Below are positions 27,239 through 36,030 of a stretch of 64,000 bases of DNA, one piece after another. Position 1 is the first letter of the stretch. Each line of letters begins with the position of its first letter. A model generated the notes under the pieces. The model did no database searches. It was not told the origin of the DNA and saw only the letters and a program-made list of their open reading frames with translations. The position numbers and the translations under genes are program-made. Origin of the DNA: an uncultured Eubacteriales bacterium (GTDB lineage Bacteria; Bacillota; Clostridia; Peptostreptococcales; Anaerovoracaceae); NCBI GenBank assembly GCA_949285555.1, contig CASDYG010000003.1:1-64000 (forward strand), given 5' to 3'.

Positions 27239-28519
27239 ATGGAGATGCTAAGGACGGTAGGACAGGCCTGGAAGGTGCCTGAGCTTAGGAAAAAAATCAT
27301 TTTCACACTAATGATGCTAGTGGTTTTCCGAATTGGCTCTAACATACCAGTGCCTGGCATAAATAGAGATTATTTGGGGCAAATTTTTTCTGGAGATTCC
27401 GGTTTATTTGATTTATTTGATCTGTTTTCCGGTGGTGCTTTTAGCAACTTTACTATATTTGCCCTCAGCATTACTCCTTACATAACGGCTTCCATAATTG
27501 TGCAGCTTTTAACAGTAGCATTTCCTTATTTTGAGCAACTAGCTAAAGAGGGAACGGCAGGCCGTAAAAAGATGGCTCAAATCACTAGATATATGACTGT
27601 GGTTTTAGGTCTTATACAAGCATTTGGACTAACAGTTGGACTTTTTAGAAGAGCAGTAGTAAACCAGACAGTATTTTCATTTGCGGTAATCATACTGGTT
27701 CTTACTGCAGGTACGGCTTTTCTAATGTGGTTAGGTGAGCAGATAAACGAAAAAGGTGTTGGAAACGGAATTTCCATGATCATCTTTGGTGGAATTGTGG
27801 CTCGTATACCTAGTGGATTAAGAGCTTTGTACACGAAGTATAGCGATGGAGGACTTTCTGTTGTAACTCTCATACTATTTGCACTATTTGCATTAGTAGT
27901 AATTATTGGAATCATAGAGATTCAGCAGGGTACCAGAAGAATTCCTGTTCAATATGCTAAAAGAGTTGTAGGTAGAAAAATGTATGGCGGACAATCTACA
28001 CATATTCCGCTTAAGGTGAACCAAGCTGGAGTAATTCCTGTAATATTTGCAGTTTCATTGCTACAGTTCCCGCTCACCATAACATATTTCTTCCCTAATA
28101 CTGGATTTACCGATTTTGTGACTAAGTATCTATCGCCAGCAGGAATGCCTGGTGCATGGGTTTATGCGGCATTTGATGTAATACTCATCGTCTTCTTTAC
28201 CTATTTCTATACTGCGGTTACATTTAACCCTATGGAAATAGCCGGAAACATGAAGGCGAATGGAGGCTTTATACCAGGTATAAGACCAGGCAGGGCTACT
28301 ATTGAGTATTTACACACTGTAATGTCTAGGATTTCTCTTGTGGGAGCCCTATTCCTAGCAGCAGTAGCAACTCTGCCAACACTTTTAAGTCACTTTACAG
28401 CTGTTGATATTAGATTTGGTGGTACATCATTACTTATAGCGGTAGGTGTTGCTCTAGATATGATGAAACAACTGGAAAATCAGATGATGATGAGAAATTA
28501 TAGGGGCTTCCTTCACTAA
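27239..28519 (+). CDS. secY: Protein translocase subunit SecY
   Basis: 426 residues with ten membrane helices, forming the protein-conducting channel. The plug and lateral gate regions follow the family: RIGSNIPVPGINR, SIFALSITPYITASII-like FALSITPYITASIIVQLL, and ARRIPVQYAKR-like TRRIPVQYAKRVVGRK cytoplasmic loop. The start lies two bases after rplO, indicating coupling; the first residues (MEMLRTVGQAWKVPELRKK) are family-like. Confidence 0.97.
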   Translation: MEMLRTVGQAWKVPELRKKIIFTLMMLVVFRIGSNIPVPGINRDYLGQIFSGDSGLFDLFDLFSGGAFSNFTIFALSITPYITASIIVQLLTVAFPYFEQLAKEGTAGRKKMAQITRYMTVVLGLIQAFGLTVGLFRRAVVNQTVFSFAVIILVLTAGTAFLMWLGEQINEKGVGNGISMIIFGGIVARIPSGLRALYTKYSDGGLSVVTLILFALFALVVIIGIIEIQQGTRRIPVQYAKRVVGRKMYGGQSTHIPLKVNQAGVIPVIFAVSLLQFPLTITYFFPNTGFTDFVTKYLSPAGMPGAWVYAAFDVILIVFFTYFYTAVTFNPMEIAGNMKANGGFIPGIRPGRATIEYLHTVMSRISLVGALFLAAVATLPTLLSHFTAVDIRFGGTSLLIAVGVALDMMKQLENQMMMRNYRGFLH

Positions 28520-28532
28520 ATAGGGGGATGAA

Positions 28533-29180
28533 ATGGTAAGAACCGTATTGTTAGGCCCTCCTGGTGCAGGTAAGGGCACGCAGGCAGCAAGATTGGTAGA
28601 AAAGTACAATGTACCTCATATTTCTACCGGAGATATCTTTAGAGAAAACATTAAGAATGGAACTGAGCTAGGTAAGAAAGCGCAAGAGTACATGAATAAG
28701 GGTGAACTTGTGCCAGATGACTTGGTGATTGATATTGCAACTGATAGATTGAAGAGAGATGATTGTAAAAATGGATTCCTGCTTGATGGATTTCCTAGAA
28801 CAGTCTATCAAGCAGAAAAGCTAGATGAGTTCCTAAAGAAAGAAGGAGTATCCCTAGATAAGGTCATTGACATTGAAGTAGAAGATCAGGAGCTTGTAGA
28901 CAGGCTTACTGGACGCAGGGTTTGCAAGTCCTGTGGAGCTAGCTACAATGTAAAGAATATTCCTCCAAAGGAAGAGGGCGTATGCGATAAGTGTCATGGA
29001 GACCTTGAGCAGCGTGCTGATGATAAGGAAGAAACAGTGTTAAATAGAATAAAGGTTTACACTGAACAGACAATGCCACTTGTGGACTACTACAAGAAAA
29101 CGGATAGACTTGTAGAAATTGATGGTGCACTAGGGCTTGAGGTTGTCTTCCAGCAGATAGTAGAGGCTTTGGGTAAATAG
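28533..29180 (+). CDS. adk: Adenylate kinase (zinc-type LID)
   Basis: 215 residues converting ATP and AMP to ADP. P-loop GPPGAGKGTQA, STGDIFRENI, DGFPRT and a LID with four cysteines (CKSCG..CDKC near 130-152) that bind structural zinc, the Gram-positive form. Confidence 0.98.
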   Translation: MVRTVLLGPPGAGKGTQAARLVEKYNVPHISTGDIFRENIKNGTELGKKAQEYMNKGELVPDDLVIDIATDRLKRDDCKNGFLLDGFPRTVYQAEKLDEFLKKEGVSLDKVIDIEVEDQELVDRLTGRRVCKSCGASYNVKNIPPKEEGVCDKCHGDLEQRADDKEETVLNRIKVYTEQTMPLVDYYKKTDRLVEIDGALGLEVVFQQIVEALGK

Positions 29181-29181
29181 G

Positions 29182-29928
29182 ATGATCACCATTAAATCAA
29201 AACATGAGATTGATATGATGCGCACTGCGGGAAAGGTGACAGGTGATGTTTTTAAGTCGCTTGCGGAATTCATTAAGCCTGGTATATCAACAATGGATAT
29301 TGATCAGCATGTTGAATCAATGATTGTGAAGGCTCAAATGATACCAGCCTTTAAGGGCTATGGTGGATTCCCTGGCAGTGCATGTGTATCAGTGAATGAA
29401 GAAGTGGTACACGGCATACCTTCGAAAGATAGAATACTCAAAGAGGGGGACATTGTAAGCGTAGATATTGGAACGATCTATAAGGGCTATTATAGCGATG
29501 CTGCAAGGACCTTTGCTGTTGGAAATATTTCAAAGGAAGCCAGGGAGCTTATTGACAGAACGGAAGAAAGCTTTTATGCAGGAATTGCACTTGCAAGAGC
29601 GGGTGCAAGACTGGGAGATATATCGCATGCAATTCAGGAAAAAGCAGAAAGCTATGGATATGGTGTCATTAGAGATTTTGTAGGTCATGGCATAGGTAGA
29701 AATCTTCATGAAGAACCACCGATTCCAAATTATGGAAAGGCTGGTAAAGGACCTAGGCTTCAAGAAGGTATGGTTTTTGCTATTGAACCTATGATATCTA
29801 TGGGTTCCTTTGAAACAGAGACCTTGCTGAATGACTGGACCGTAGTAACTGTAGATGGCAGCCTTGCTGCGCATTATGAAAATACCCTAGTGATTAGAGA
29901 TGGTGAGCCAGAGCTGCTCACTCTATAA
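29182..29928 (+). CDS. map: Methionine aminopeptidase, type I
   Basis: 248 residues, removing initiator Met. Metal ligands lie in [19 protein letters not shown] (two Asp), [12 protein letters not shown] (His), MVFAIEP (Glu) and the terminal ENT segment (Glu). The start is one base after adk. No extra zinc finger N-terminus. Confidence 0.97.
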   Translation: MITIKSKHEIDMMRTAGKVTGDVFKSLAEFIKPGISTMDIDQHVESMIVKAQMIPAFKGYGGFPGSACVSVNEEVVHGIPSKDRILKEGDIVSVDIGTIYKGYYSDAARTFAVGNISKEARELIDRTEESFYAGIALARAGARLGDISHAIQEKAESYGYGVIRDFVGHGIGRNLHEEPPIPNYGKAGKGPRLQEGMVFAIEPMISMGSFETETLLNDWTVVTVDGSLAAHYENTLVIRDGEPELLTL

Positions 29929-29938
29929 TGGAGGAAAA

Positions 29939-30157
29939 ATGGCCAAAAAGGATGTAATCGAAACCATGGGTACTGTGGTCGATGCTCAGCCAAATGCCAT
30001 GTTTGTGGTAAAATTGGATAATGGCTTTGAAGTATTGGCTCACATATCGGGAAAGATTAGGATGAATTACATTAGAATTTTGCCGGGTGATAAGGTTAAG
30101 GTGGAATTATCTCCATATGACCTTACTCGTGGTAGAATCGTATGGAGAGATAAGTAA
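29939..30157 (+). CDS. infA: Translation initiation factor IF-1
   Basis: 72 residues, S1/OB fold. [19 protein letters not shown] and [16 protein letters not shown] are diagnostic. The longer frame from 29900 lies in map; ATG 29939 follows TGGAGG. Confidence 0.97.
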   Translation: MAKKDVIETMGTVVDAQPNAMFVVKLDNGFEVLAHISGKIRMNYIRILPGDKVKVELSPYDLTRGRIVWRDK

Positions 30158-30286
<129 letters not shown>

Positions 30287-30296
30287 ATTTAGGTAG

Positions 30297-30381
30297 GATC
30301 TATGGCCGGGCTAGATCTGGTATGAAATTTTTGTTATGTACGCCTGTCTATATCACTCCCGGGATGGTGACGGAAGATAGG
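30297..30381 (+). promoter_or_regulatory. Structured spacer between rpmJ and rpsM
   Basis: Two hairpins fill the 109-base gap. GATCTA (30297-30302) pairs with TAGATC (30312-30317). CCTGTCT (30343-30349) pairs with AGATAGG (30375-30381), with an inner stem TCAC/GTGA around a CCCGGG core. The second hairpin abuts the rpsM ribosome site (GAGAAGGAGG), so its stability could affect translation. In enterobacteria S4 represses the alpha operon at exactly this junction; a similar role here is inference. Confidence 0.5.
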
Positions 30382-30395
30382 AGAAGGAGGAAATT

Positions 30396-30764
30396 ATGGC
30401 TCGTATAGCCGGCGTTGACTTACCAAAAGAAAAAAGGGTAGAGATAGGACTTACCTACATCTACGGTATTGGTAGACCAACCGCACTTAAAATTCTTGAG
30501 AAGGCTGGAATAAATCCAGATACAAGGGTAAAGGATCTTACAGAAGAAGAAGCTGGAAAGATCAGAAAGATTATTGATGCTGAATATGCTGTAGAAGGTG
30601 ATCTAAAAAGAGAGGTTAGCCTTAATATTAAGAGACTGATGGAAATCGGTAGCTACAGAGGAATCAGACATAGAAGAGGACTTCCTGTAAGGGGTCAGAA
30701 GACTAAGACCAATGCCAGGACGCGTAAGGGTCCTAAGAAGACTGTAGGAAGAAAGAAGAAGTAA
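30396..30764 (+). CDS. rpsM: 30S ribosomal protein S13
   Basis: 122 residues. [19 protein letters not shown] start, YIYGIG helix-hairpin-helix, and the basic C-terminal end [20 protein letters not shown] that contacts tRNA. Confidence 0.98.
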   Translation: MARIAGVDLPKEKRVEIGLTYIYGIGRPTALKILEKAGINPDTRVKDLTEEEAGKIRKIIDAEYAVEGDLKREVSLNIKRLMEIGSYRGIRHRRGLPVRGQKTKTNARTRKGPKKTVGRKKK

Positions 30765-30781
30765 GAAGGAGGTAAATCAAT

Positions 30782-31180
30782 ATGGCTAAGGCTGTTAAAA
30801 AGACAGTTAGAAAAAAGAAGAGAGAGCGTAAGAATATTGAAAAAGGCCAGGCACATATCCAATCCTCCTTTAACAATACCTTGGTAACTCTCACCGACTT
30901 AAACGGAAATGCACTTTCATGGTGCAGTGCAGGCTCCTTAGGCTTTAAGGGTTCTAAGAAATCCACACCATTTGCTGCACAGATGGCTTCTGAGGAAGCT
31001 GCAAAGGCTGCGATGGAGCATGGGCTTAAGAGCGTAGAGGTTTATGTAAAGGGACCAGGAGCTGGCCGTGAGGCTGCCATCAGAGCCCTTGCTAGTGCAG
31101 GACTACAGATTGTGTTGATTAAGGATATTACACCTATCCCACACAATGGATGTAGACCACCTAAGAAAAGAAGAGTCTAA
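30782..31180 (+). CDS. rpsK: 30S ribosomal protein S11
   Basis: 132 residues. [16 protein letters not shown] and [15 protein letters not shown] end, both family hallmarks. S11 forms part of the mRNA exit channel. Confidence 0.98.
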   Translation: MAKAVKKTVRKKKRERKNIEKGQAHIQSSFNNTLVTLTDLNGNALSWCSAGSLGFKGSKKSTPFAAQMASEEAAKAAMEHGLKSVEVYVKGPGAGREAAIRALASAGLQIVLIKDITPIPHNGCRPPKKRRV

Positions 31181-31198
31181 TGGAAGGGAGGAGATAAG

Positions 31199-31786
31199 AT
31201 GGCAGTTAATAAGCAACCAATTCTTAAGAGATGTAGATCCCTTGGTATTGATCCAAGCCATATGGGAGTATATAAATCTTCTAAGAGAACAGCTCAGAAG
31301 AATAGAAGAAAAATGAGCGAGTATGCTCTACAGCTTAGAGAAAAGCAGAGAGCAAAATTCATTTATGGCGTTTTGGAAAAGCAGTTCAGAAACTACTTTA
31401 AGAAGGCGAATAAAAAGCAAGGTATCACTGGTGAAAACCTACTTATCATGCTGGAAGAAAGACTTGATAATGTTGTATTCAGAATGGGATTTTCCACAAC
31501 TAGAAGAGACGCTCGTCAGCTAGTTGTACATGGCCACTTTACCGTGAATGGTAAAAAAGTAAACATCCCTTCATATCAGGTTAAGCCAGGAGATGTAATA
31601 AAGGTGAAGGAGCAGAGCCTAAGCTCCCCTAGATTCAAAGAAATCAAGGAAATGCAGGTTGGAGTACCAAGCTGGTTATCCGTAAACAGGGATAAGATGG
31701 AAGGTAAGGTTCTTGCAGACCCTACAAGAGATCAGATAGATGTGCCTGTAACAGAGCAGCTAATAGTTGAGCTTTATTCCAAATAA
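31199..31786 (+). CDS. rpsD: 30S ribosomal protein S4 (zinc-free form)
   Basis: 195 residues. The S4 RNA-binding domain is seen in [13 protein letters not shown] and [20 protein letters not shown]. The N-terminus lacks the CxxC-type zinc motif and has only one Cys (RCRSLG). Confidence 0.97.
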   Translation: MAVNKQPILKRCRSLGIDPSHMGVYKSSKRTAQKNRRKMSEYALQLREKQRAKFIYGVLEKQFRNYFKKANKKQGITGENLLIMLEERLDNVVFRMGFSTTRRDARQLVVHGHFTVNGKKVNIPSYQVKPGDVIKVKEQSLSSPRFKEIKEMQVGVPSWLSVNRDKMEGKVLADPTRDQIDVPVTEQLIVELYSK

Positions 31787-31834
31787 TAGCCTTTCGGCTT
31801 GAAGAAGGTTTAGCTGTTGCTGAAAGGAGGAACC

Positions 31835-32785
31835 GTGATAGGTATTGAAAAACCAACATTGGTAAAGGAAATAGATACAAAATCCAACTATGGCAAATTT
31901 ACTTTAGAACCACTTGACAGGGGCTATGGCACAACATTAGGTAATAGCATGAGAAGATTTCTTCTAAGCTCATTACCAGGTGCTGCAGTAACTTCTGTCA
32001 AGATAGAGGGTGTATTACATGAATTTTCCACCATTCCAGGTGTTAAGGAAGATGTAACAGAGATTATATTAAATCTTAAGCAGCTGGCAGTGAGAATGGA
32101 TGGAGATGAGCCACAGAAGGTTATTATCAATGCTGTAGGACCAAAAGAGGTCACAGCTGAAGATATTATTTGTGGTAATGATGTGGAAATCATAAATAAA
32201 GATTTACATATTGCCACTCTAGATAATAATAAGACAAATCTGGTGATGGAAATAAACCTTGCAAAGGGCAAGGGATATGTACCTGCAGAACAGAACAAGC
32301 AGGATATTACAGAAATCTCTGTAATCCCTGTGGATTCTATCTTTACACCTGTAAAGATGGCGAATTATACCGTTGAAAATACTAGAGTTGGTAAGTTTAC
32401 GGATTTTGATAAGCTTACTATAGAGGTAAAGACAGACGGTTCTCTAACGCCACAGGAAAGTATTGCCAAGGCTGCTAGAACAATGCAGGAGCATCTTATG
32501 ATGCTGATATCATTGGACGAAAATACTGAAGCAGAGGCGGTACTAGAACAAAAGGTAGCTGAAGAATATTCAGATAGCATTCGTGATAAGAAGATTGACT
32601 ATTTGGAGCTTTCACAGAGACCGAGCAATTGCTTAAAGCGTGCAGGAATCACTACGGTAGGTGAGCTTCTTGATTGTACGGAGCAAGAAATTATGAAGCT
32701 TCATAATTTAGGCAAGAAGTCCCTGGATGAAATAAGACTAAAGCTGGTTGAAGAAGGACTTAGCTTCAGACAGCAGGAAGACTAG
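31835..32785 (+). CDS. rpoA: DNA-directed RNA polymerase subunit alpha
   Basis: 316 residues. N-terminal dimer domain with YGKFTLEPLDRGYGTTLGNS and RRFLLSSLPGAAV; C-terminal UP-element and activator domain with QRPSNCLKRAGITTVGELL and LGKKSLDEI. The frame opens at 31817 but GTG 31835 is chosen: AAAGGAGG (31823-31830) is spaced for it and homology starts there. Confidence 0.97.
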   Translation: MIGIEKPTLVKEIDTKSNYGKFTLEPLDRGYGTTLGNSMRRFLLSSLPGAAVTSVKIEGVLHEFSTIPGVKEDVTEIILNLKQLAVRMDGDEPQKVIINAVGPKEVTAEDIICGNDVEIINKDLHIATLDNNKTNLVMEINLAKGKGYVPAEQNKQDITEISVIPVDSIFTPVKMANYTVENTRVGKFTDFDKLTIEVKTDGSLTPQESIAKAARTMQEHLMMLISLDENTEAEAVLEQKVAEEYSDSIRDKKIDYLELSQRPSNCLKRAGITTVGELLDCTEQEIMKLHNLGKKSLDEIRLKLVEEGLSFRQQED

Positions 32786-32797
32786 AAAGGAGATATT

Positions 32798-33142
32798 ATG
32801 CCTGGATATAGGAAATTAGGAAGACCTTCTGCTCACAGGAGATCTATGCTTAGAAATCTTGTGACAGACCTATTTAGAGAGGAAAGAATATCTACCACTC
32901 AAAATCGTGCTAAGGAAGTACGTAAGGTGGCAGAGAAAATGATTACTCTAGCTAAGAGAGGTGATCTGCATGCAAGAAGGCAGGTACTTGGATATATCTT
33001 TGATGAAACAGTTGTAAAGAAACTGTTTGATGATATAGCTCCTAGATATGCAGAAAGACAGGGTGGATACACTAGAATTCTTAAGCTAGGACCTAGACAG
33101 GGTGATGCTGCAGAGGTTGTATTCTTAGAGCTAGTAAAATAG
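32798..33142 (+). CDS. rplQ: 50S ribosomal protein L17
   Basis: 114 residues. [20 protein letters not shown] and [19 protein letters not shown] identify it. It ends the cluster; the eut locus follows a terminator instead of the ecf-truA-rplM-rpsI genes usual in Firmicutes. Confidence 0.98.
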   Translation: MPGYRKLGRPSAHRRSMLRNLVTDLFREERISTTQNRAKEVRKVAEKMITLAKRGDLHARRQVLGYIFDETVVKKLFDDIAPRYAERQGGYTRILKLGPRQGDAAEVVFLELVK

Positions 33143-33156
33143 TGTTAATGATATGT

Positions 33157-33193
33157 AAAATCATACGAGAACTAAATCTCGTATGATTTTTTT
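33157..33193 (+). terminator. Rho-independent terminator of the ribosomal supercluster
   Basis: Arms AAAATCATACGAGA (33157-33170) and TCTCGTATGATTTT (33177-33190) pair over 14 bases with a 6-base loop, followed by TTT. Confidence 0.92.
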
Positions 33194-33252
33194 ATTTAAA
33201 ATAATTTTATTTTGAGCACGAGCATAAAAGTACATTTATTTTAAATTATATC

Positions 33253-33282
33253 TTGACCACAAAGTGGTTTTAATGTTATAAT
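33253..33282 (+). promoter_or_regulatory. Promoter of the eut locus
   Basis: TTGACC (33253-33258), 18-base spacer, TATAAT (33277-33282). The spacer contains the perfect palindrome ACCAC-AAA-GTGGT (33256-33268), overlapping the -35, a candidate operator. Transcription would start near 33289, just before the first leader hairpin. Confidence 0.65.
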
Positions 33283-33294
33283 TTTAGCAAATAT

Positions 33295-33369
33295 ATGACT
33301 GACGATGAAGCTGGTCATAGGTGTGAGGGAGCATCAGAACTACGATGGTAGTTTTCGATGCTTTATTTT
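33295..33369 (+). promoter_or_regulatory. ANTAR (EutV) antiterminator leader upstream of eutG
   Basis: Hairpin P1 (33295-33318) has ATGAC/GTCAT arms and a hexaloop GATGAA (33304-33309). Hairpin P2 has GGTGT (33320-33324), hexaloop GAGGGA (33325-33330) and GCATC (33331-33335). P2 shares the 5' arm of an intrinsic terminator, AGCATC (33330-33335) with GATGCT (33357-33362), strengthened by AACTAC/GTAGTT, then TTATTTT. P2 and terminator are mutually exclusive: EutV binding P1-P2 would prevent termination. This is the known EutV mechanism of Firmicutes. Confidence 0.82.
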
Positions 33370-33445
33370 GTATATAGCTACATGCTCAAACAAAAGTATA
33401 TAATGTGCACATCTGTGACTAAAAATAGAATGAGGAGCAGAATCC

Positions 33446-34594
33446 ATGGAAATGTTTCGTGGTGGAAGGAAAATTTTAATAGGTGATCATAGATTAAATG
33501 ATGTACTTTCTGGATATAAGAAGGTTTTCTTAGTCTGTGATCCTTTTTTAGTGGAAAATAAAGGATATACGTATATAAGTGATAGACTAGAAAAGTTGGG
33601 TATTGAGTATGAGCTTTACTCGCACATAGAGCCTGATCCTGATACTATGCTTGTAGCAGAGGGAGTAGAGGCTCTAAGAGCATTCTCTCCTGACATGATA
33701 GTTGCTATGGGTGGAGGATCGGCAATAGATGCAGCTAAGGCAATGATGTATTTTTCAAGACTTGCCGGAATGGAGGATAAGCCTAATTTTATAGCAGTAC
33801 CGACTACCAGCGGAACGGGTTCTGAGGTTACGGACTTTTCAGTAATCACAAATAAAGATAAGGGAATAAAATATCCTTTGGTAGATGAGCTTATGCTGCC
33901 TGATATAGCAGTGCTTGATGCTACTCTGACATTGAGTGTGCCTAAGAATGTAACGGCGGTGACGGGAATGGACGTGCTAACTCATGCCATAGAAGCGTTA
34001 GTATCAACCGCTGCCACTGATTTCTCCGATGCGGCTGCTGAAAAAGCAATTAAACTCATTAGAAGCTATCTTTACGAAGCCTATATCAATCCTGACAATT
34101 TAGAAGCTAGACAGGGGATGCATAATGCTTCATGCCTAGCAGGTATAGCCTTTAATAATGCTGGCCTTGGACTAAATCATGCTATGGCACATGCCTTAGG
34201 TGGAGAATTTCACATACCACATGGCATGGCTAATGCTTTACTGCTGCCATATGTAATGGGATTTAATGCAGGCTGCTATGATGGCTTAAATGAAAATGCA
34301 AAGCTATATGCAAAAATTGCGAGACTTATAAAGGTAGATGCACCAGAGATCAGAACCAGTGCATTTAATCTAATTAGAACAATTAAACACTTTAAGCAAA
34401 AGCTTCAAATACCAGCTACTATAAAGGAGCTGGGCATAAATAAGAATGAATTTAACGCTGCACTTGACAAGATGTCAGAAGCGGCAGCTAATGATAAATG
34501 TCTTGCAACCAATCCAAGAAGAGCAGATGTTGCAGATATTAGGCAGTTATTCATTCATGCATATACGGGTAGAAATGGAGTGAAGGTTTTTTAG
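33446..34594 (+). CDS. eutG: Iron-containing alcohol dehydrogenase (ethanol-forming)
   Basis: 382 residues. Class III iron alcohol dehydrogenase, reducing acetaldehyde to ethanol and regenerating NAD+ inside or at the compartment. The NAD motif GGGSAIDAAKA (near 90) is present; metal ligands lie in PDIAVLDA (Asp), MDVLTHAIEA (His), LNHAMAHALGG (His) and HIPHGMANALL (His). It is closer in length and sequence to PduQ/EutG types than to AdhE. As the first gene after the EutV leader it depends on antitermination. No encapsulation helix is apparent. Confidence 0.93.
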   Translation: MEMFRGGRKILIGDHRLNDVLSGYKKVFLVCDPFLVENKGYTYISDRLEKLGIEYELYSHIEPDPDTMLVAEGVEALRAFSPDMIVAMGGGSAIDAAKAMMYFSRLAGMEDKPNFIAVPTTSGTGSEVTDFSVITNKDKGIKYPLVDELMLPDIAVLDATLTLSVPKNVTAVTGMDVLTHAIEALVSTAATDFSDAAAEKAIKLIRSYLYEAYINPDNLEARQGMHNASCLAGIAFNNAGLGLNHAMAHALGGEFHIPHGMANALLLPYVMGFNAGCYDGLNENAKLYAKIARLIKVDAPEIRTSAFNLIRTIKHFKQKLQIPATIKELGINKNEFNAALDKMSEAAANDKCLATNPRRADVADIRQLFIHAYTGRNGVKVF

Positions 34595-34631
34595 TACTAA
34601 ACCATAATGCTAAAGTAAATATAGGTGAATC

Positions 34632-34979
34632 ATGGAATTTAAAGAAAAAGAAAGAATTATACAGGAGTTTGTCCCTGGTAGGCAAATTACTCTTGCTCAT
34701 GTTATTGCAAATCCTGTAAAGGATCTTTATGGAAAGCTTGGTGTACTTGATGTGGAGGATGCTATTGGCATTTTTACCATTACACCTAGTGAAGGTGCGA
34801 TAATTGCTGCGGATGTTTCTACAAAGGCCTCTGATGTTAAGATAGGATTTGTAGACAGGTTTAGCGGTTCACTTCTCATATATGGTGATGTTGCCGCGGT
34901 GAATGCAGCAATGAATGATGTAATGCGTGTGCTATGTGACCAAATGAAATTTACACCTACGGAGATTACTAGAAGCTAG
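34632..34979 (+). CDS. eutS: Microcompartment shell protein EutS
   Basis: 115 residues, one circularly permuted BMC domain. The start [23 protein letters not shown] is typical of EutS/PduU, with the beta-barrel lid at the N-terminus. It forms bent hexamers in the shell. The start lies 37 bases after eutG and eutP follows with no gap. Confidence 0.95.
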   Translation: MEFKEKERIIQEFVPGRQITLAHVIANPVKDLYGKLGVLDVEDAIGIFTITPSEGAIIAADVSTKASDVKIGFVDRFSGSLLIYGDVAAVNAAMNDVMRVLCDQMKFTPTEITRS

Positions 34980-35414
34980 ATGAAAAAATTTATACTTATA
35001 GGAACTGTTGGATGTGGTAAGACTACTATTAGCGAAGCTCTTACAGGCAGAGAGCTGACTTATAAAAAAACACAGTCAGTCAATGTCATTGATAATCATA
35101 TTTTAGATACACCTGGAGAGTATCTGGATATGCAGCAACTCAGAGGAGCTCTTATGATAACATCTGCGGACGCAGAGATTATTGTATTTGTACAGTCGGC
35201 AACAGACTACATGAGTATGTTTCCACCTAGCTATGCTGGATCATTTGCAAAGACAGTGATAGGGGTTGTAACAAAGATAGATATTGCTACGAAAGAACAG
35301 ATAAAAGAAGCAGAAAACAAATTGAGTATTGCCGGAGCACAGAAAATATTCAAGGTTAGCAGCTATGATGGGCGAGGATTAGAAGAACTTAAGACCTACT
35401 TGGAGATTGAATAA
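34980..35414 (+). CDS. eutP: Ethanolamine-utilisation P-loop protein EutP
   Basis: 144 residues of GTPase-like fold. P-loop GTVGCGKTT (8-16), DTPGEY (switch II-like, near 40) and VVTKID (specificity motif, near 96). Enteric EutP has been described as an acetate kinase; PduV is a relative acting on compartment movement. Its exact role here is open. Begins immediately after eutS. Confidence 0.92.
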   Translation: MKKFILIGTVGCGKTTISEALTGRELTYKKTQSVNVIDNHILDTPGEYLDMQQLRGALMITSADAEIIVFVQSATDYMSMFPPSYAGSFAKTVIGVVTKIDIATKEQIKEAENKLSIAGAQKIFKVSSYDGRGLEELKTYLEIE

Positions 35415-35432
35415 TATAAAGAGGAGTTCCAA

Positions 35433-36029
35433 TTGAAGAAGGAAGGATTAAAGATAGTTATAGTTGATGACGAGCCTATTGTCAGGATGGATATTGCTGC
35501 AATACTTAGAAATAAAGGACATGATGTAGTAGGAGAGGGCTCGGACGGATTTGAGGCTATAGAGTTGTGCCAAAGAGAAAGACCGGATGTAATATTGCTT
35601 GATATTAGAATGGAGCTTTTAGATGGACTTTCTGCTGCAAGGACTATTAGCAAGGAGTGTCCGGAAACAGCTATTGTTCTTCTGACAGCATATAACCAAA
35701 GAGAATATATTGAGCAGGCGAAGGGCAGTCGTATAAGTAGTTACTTGATAAAGCCTATCAATGAAAATACTCTTACGGTGAATCTTGAGCTTGCTGTTGC
35801 AAGAAATAAGGAGCTTTTAGCAGAACGAGAAAATGTGCATAAGGCTGAAGAGCAGCTAGAAACACGTAAAATTATGGATAGAGCTAAGGGCATGCTCATG
35901 GAATATCGTGAGCTTACGGAGCAGGAAGCATATGACTCTATAAGACAAATAAGCAAGAAGAACAACCTTGCTATGGTGAAAGTAGCTCAAATTATTATTG
36001 ATAAGTACTCTCAGGATAAGAAGAAATAA
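35433..36029 (+). CDS. eutV: Response regulator EutV with ANTAR RNA-binding domain
   Basis: 198 residues. The receiver domain has D12-D13, phosphorylation site D57 (LLDIRM) and K107 (LIKPIN). After a coiled coil (about 115-145) comes the ANTAR domain (145-190, RKIMDRAKGMLMEYRELTEQEAY), which binds paired hexaloop hairpins to prevent termination. Two such leaders exist in this locus. TTG start, AGAGGAG upstream. No promoter is visible for eutV and eutW apart from the eutG promoter, so the regulator would increase its own expression. Confidence 0.95.
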   Translation: MKKEGLKIVIVDDEPIVRMDIAAILRNKGHDVVGEGSDGFEAIELCQRERPDVILLDIRMELLDGLSAARTISKECPETAIVLLTAYNQREYIEQAKGSRISSYLIKPINENTLTVNLELAVARNKELLAERENVHKAEEQLETRKIMDRAKGMLMEYRELTEQEAYDSIRQISKKNNLAMVKVAQIIIDKYSQDKKK

Positions 36030-36030
36030 A

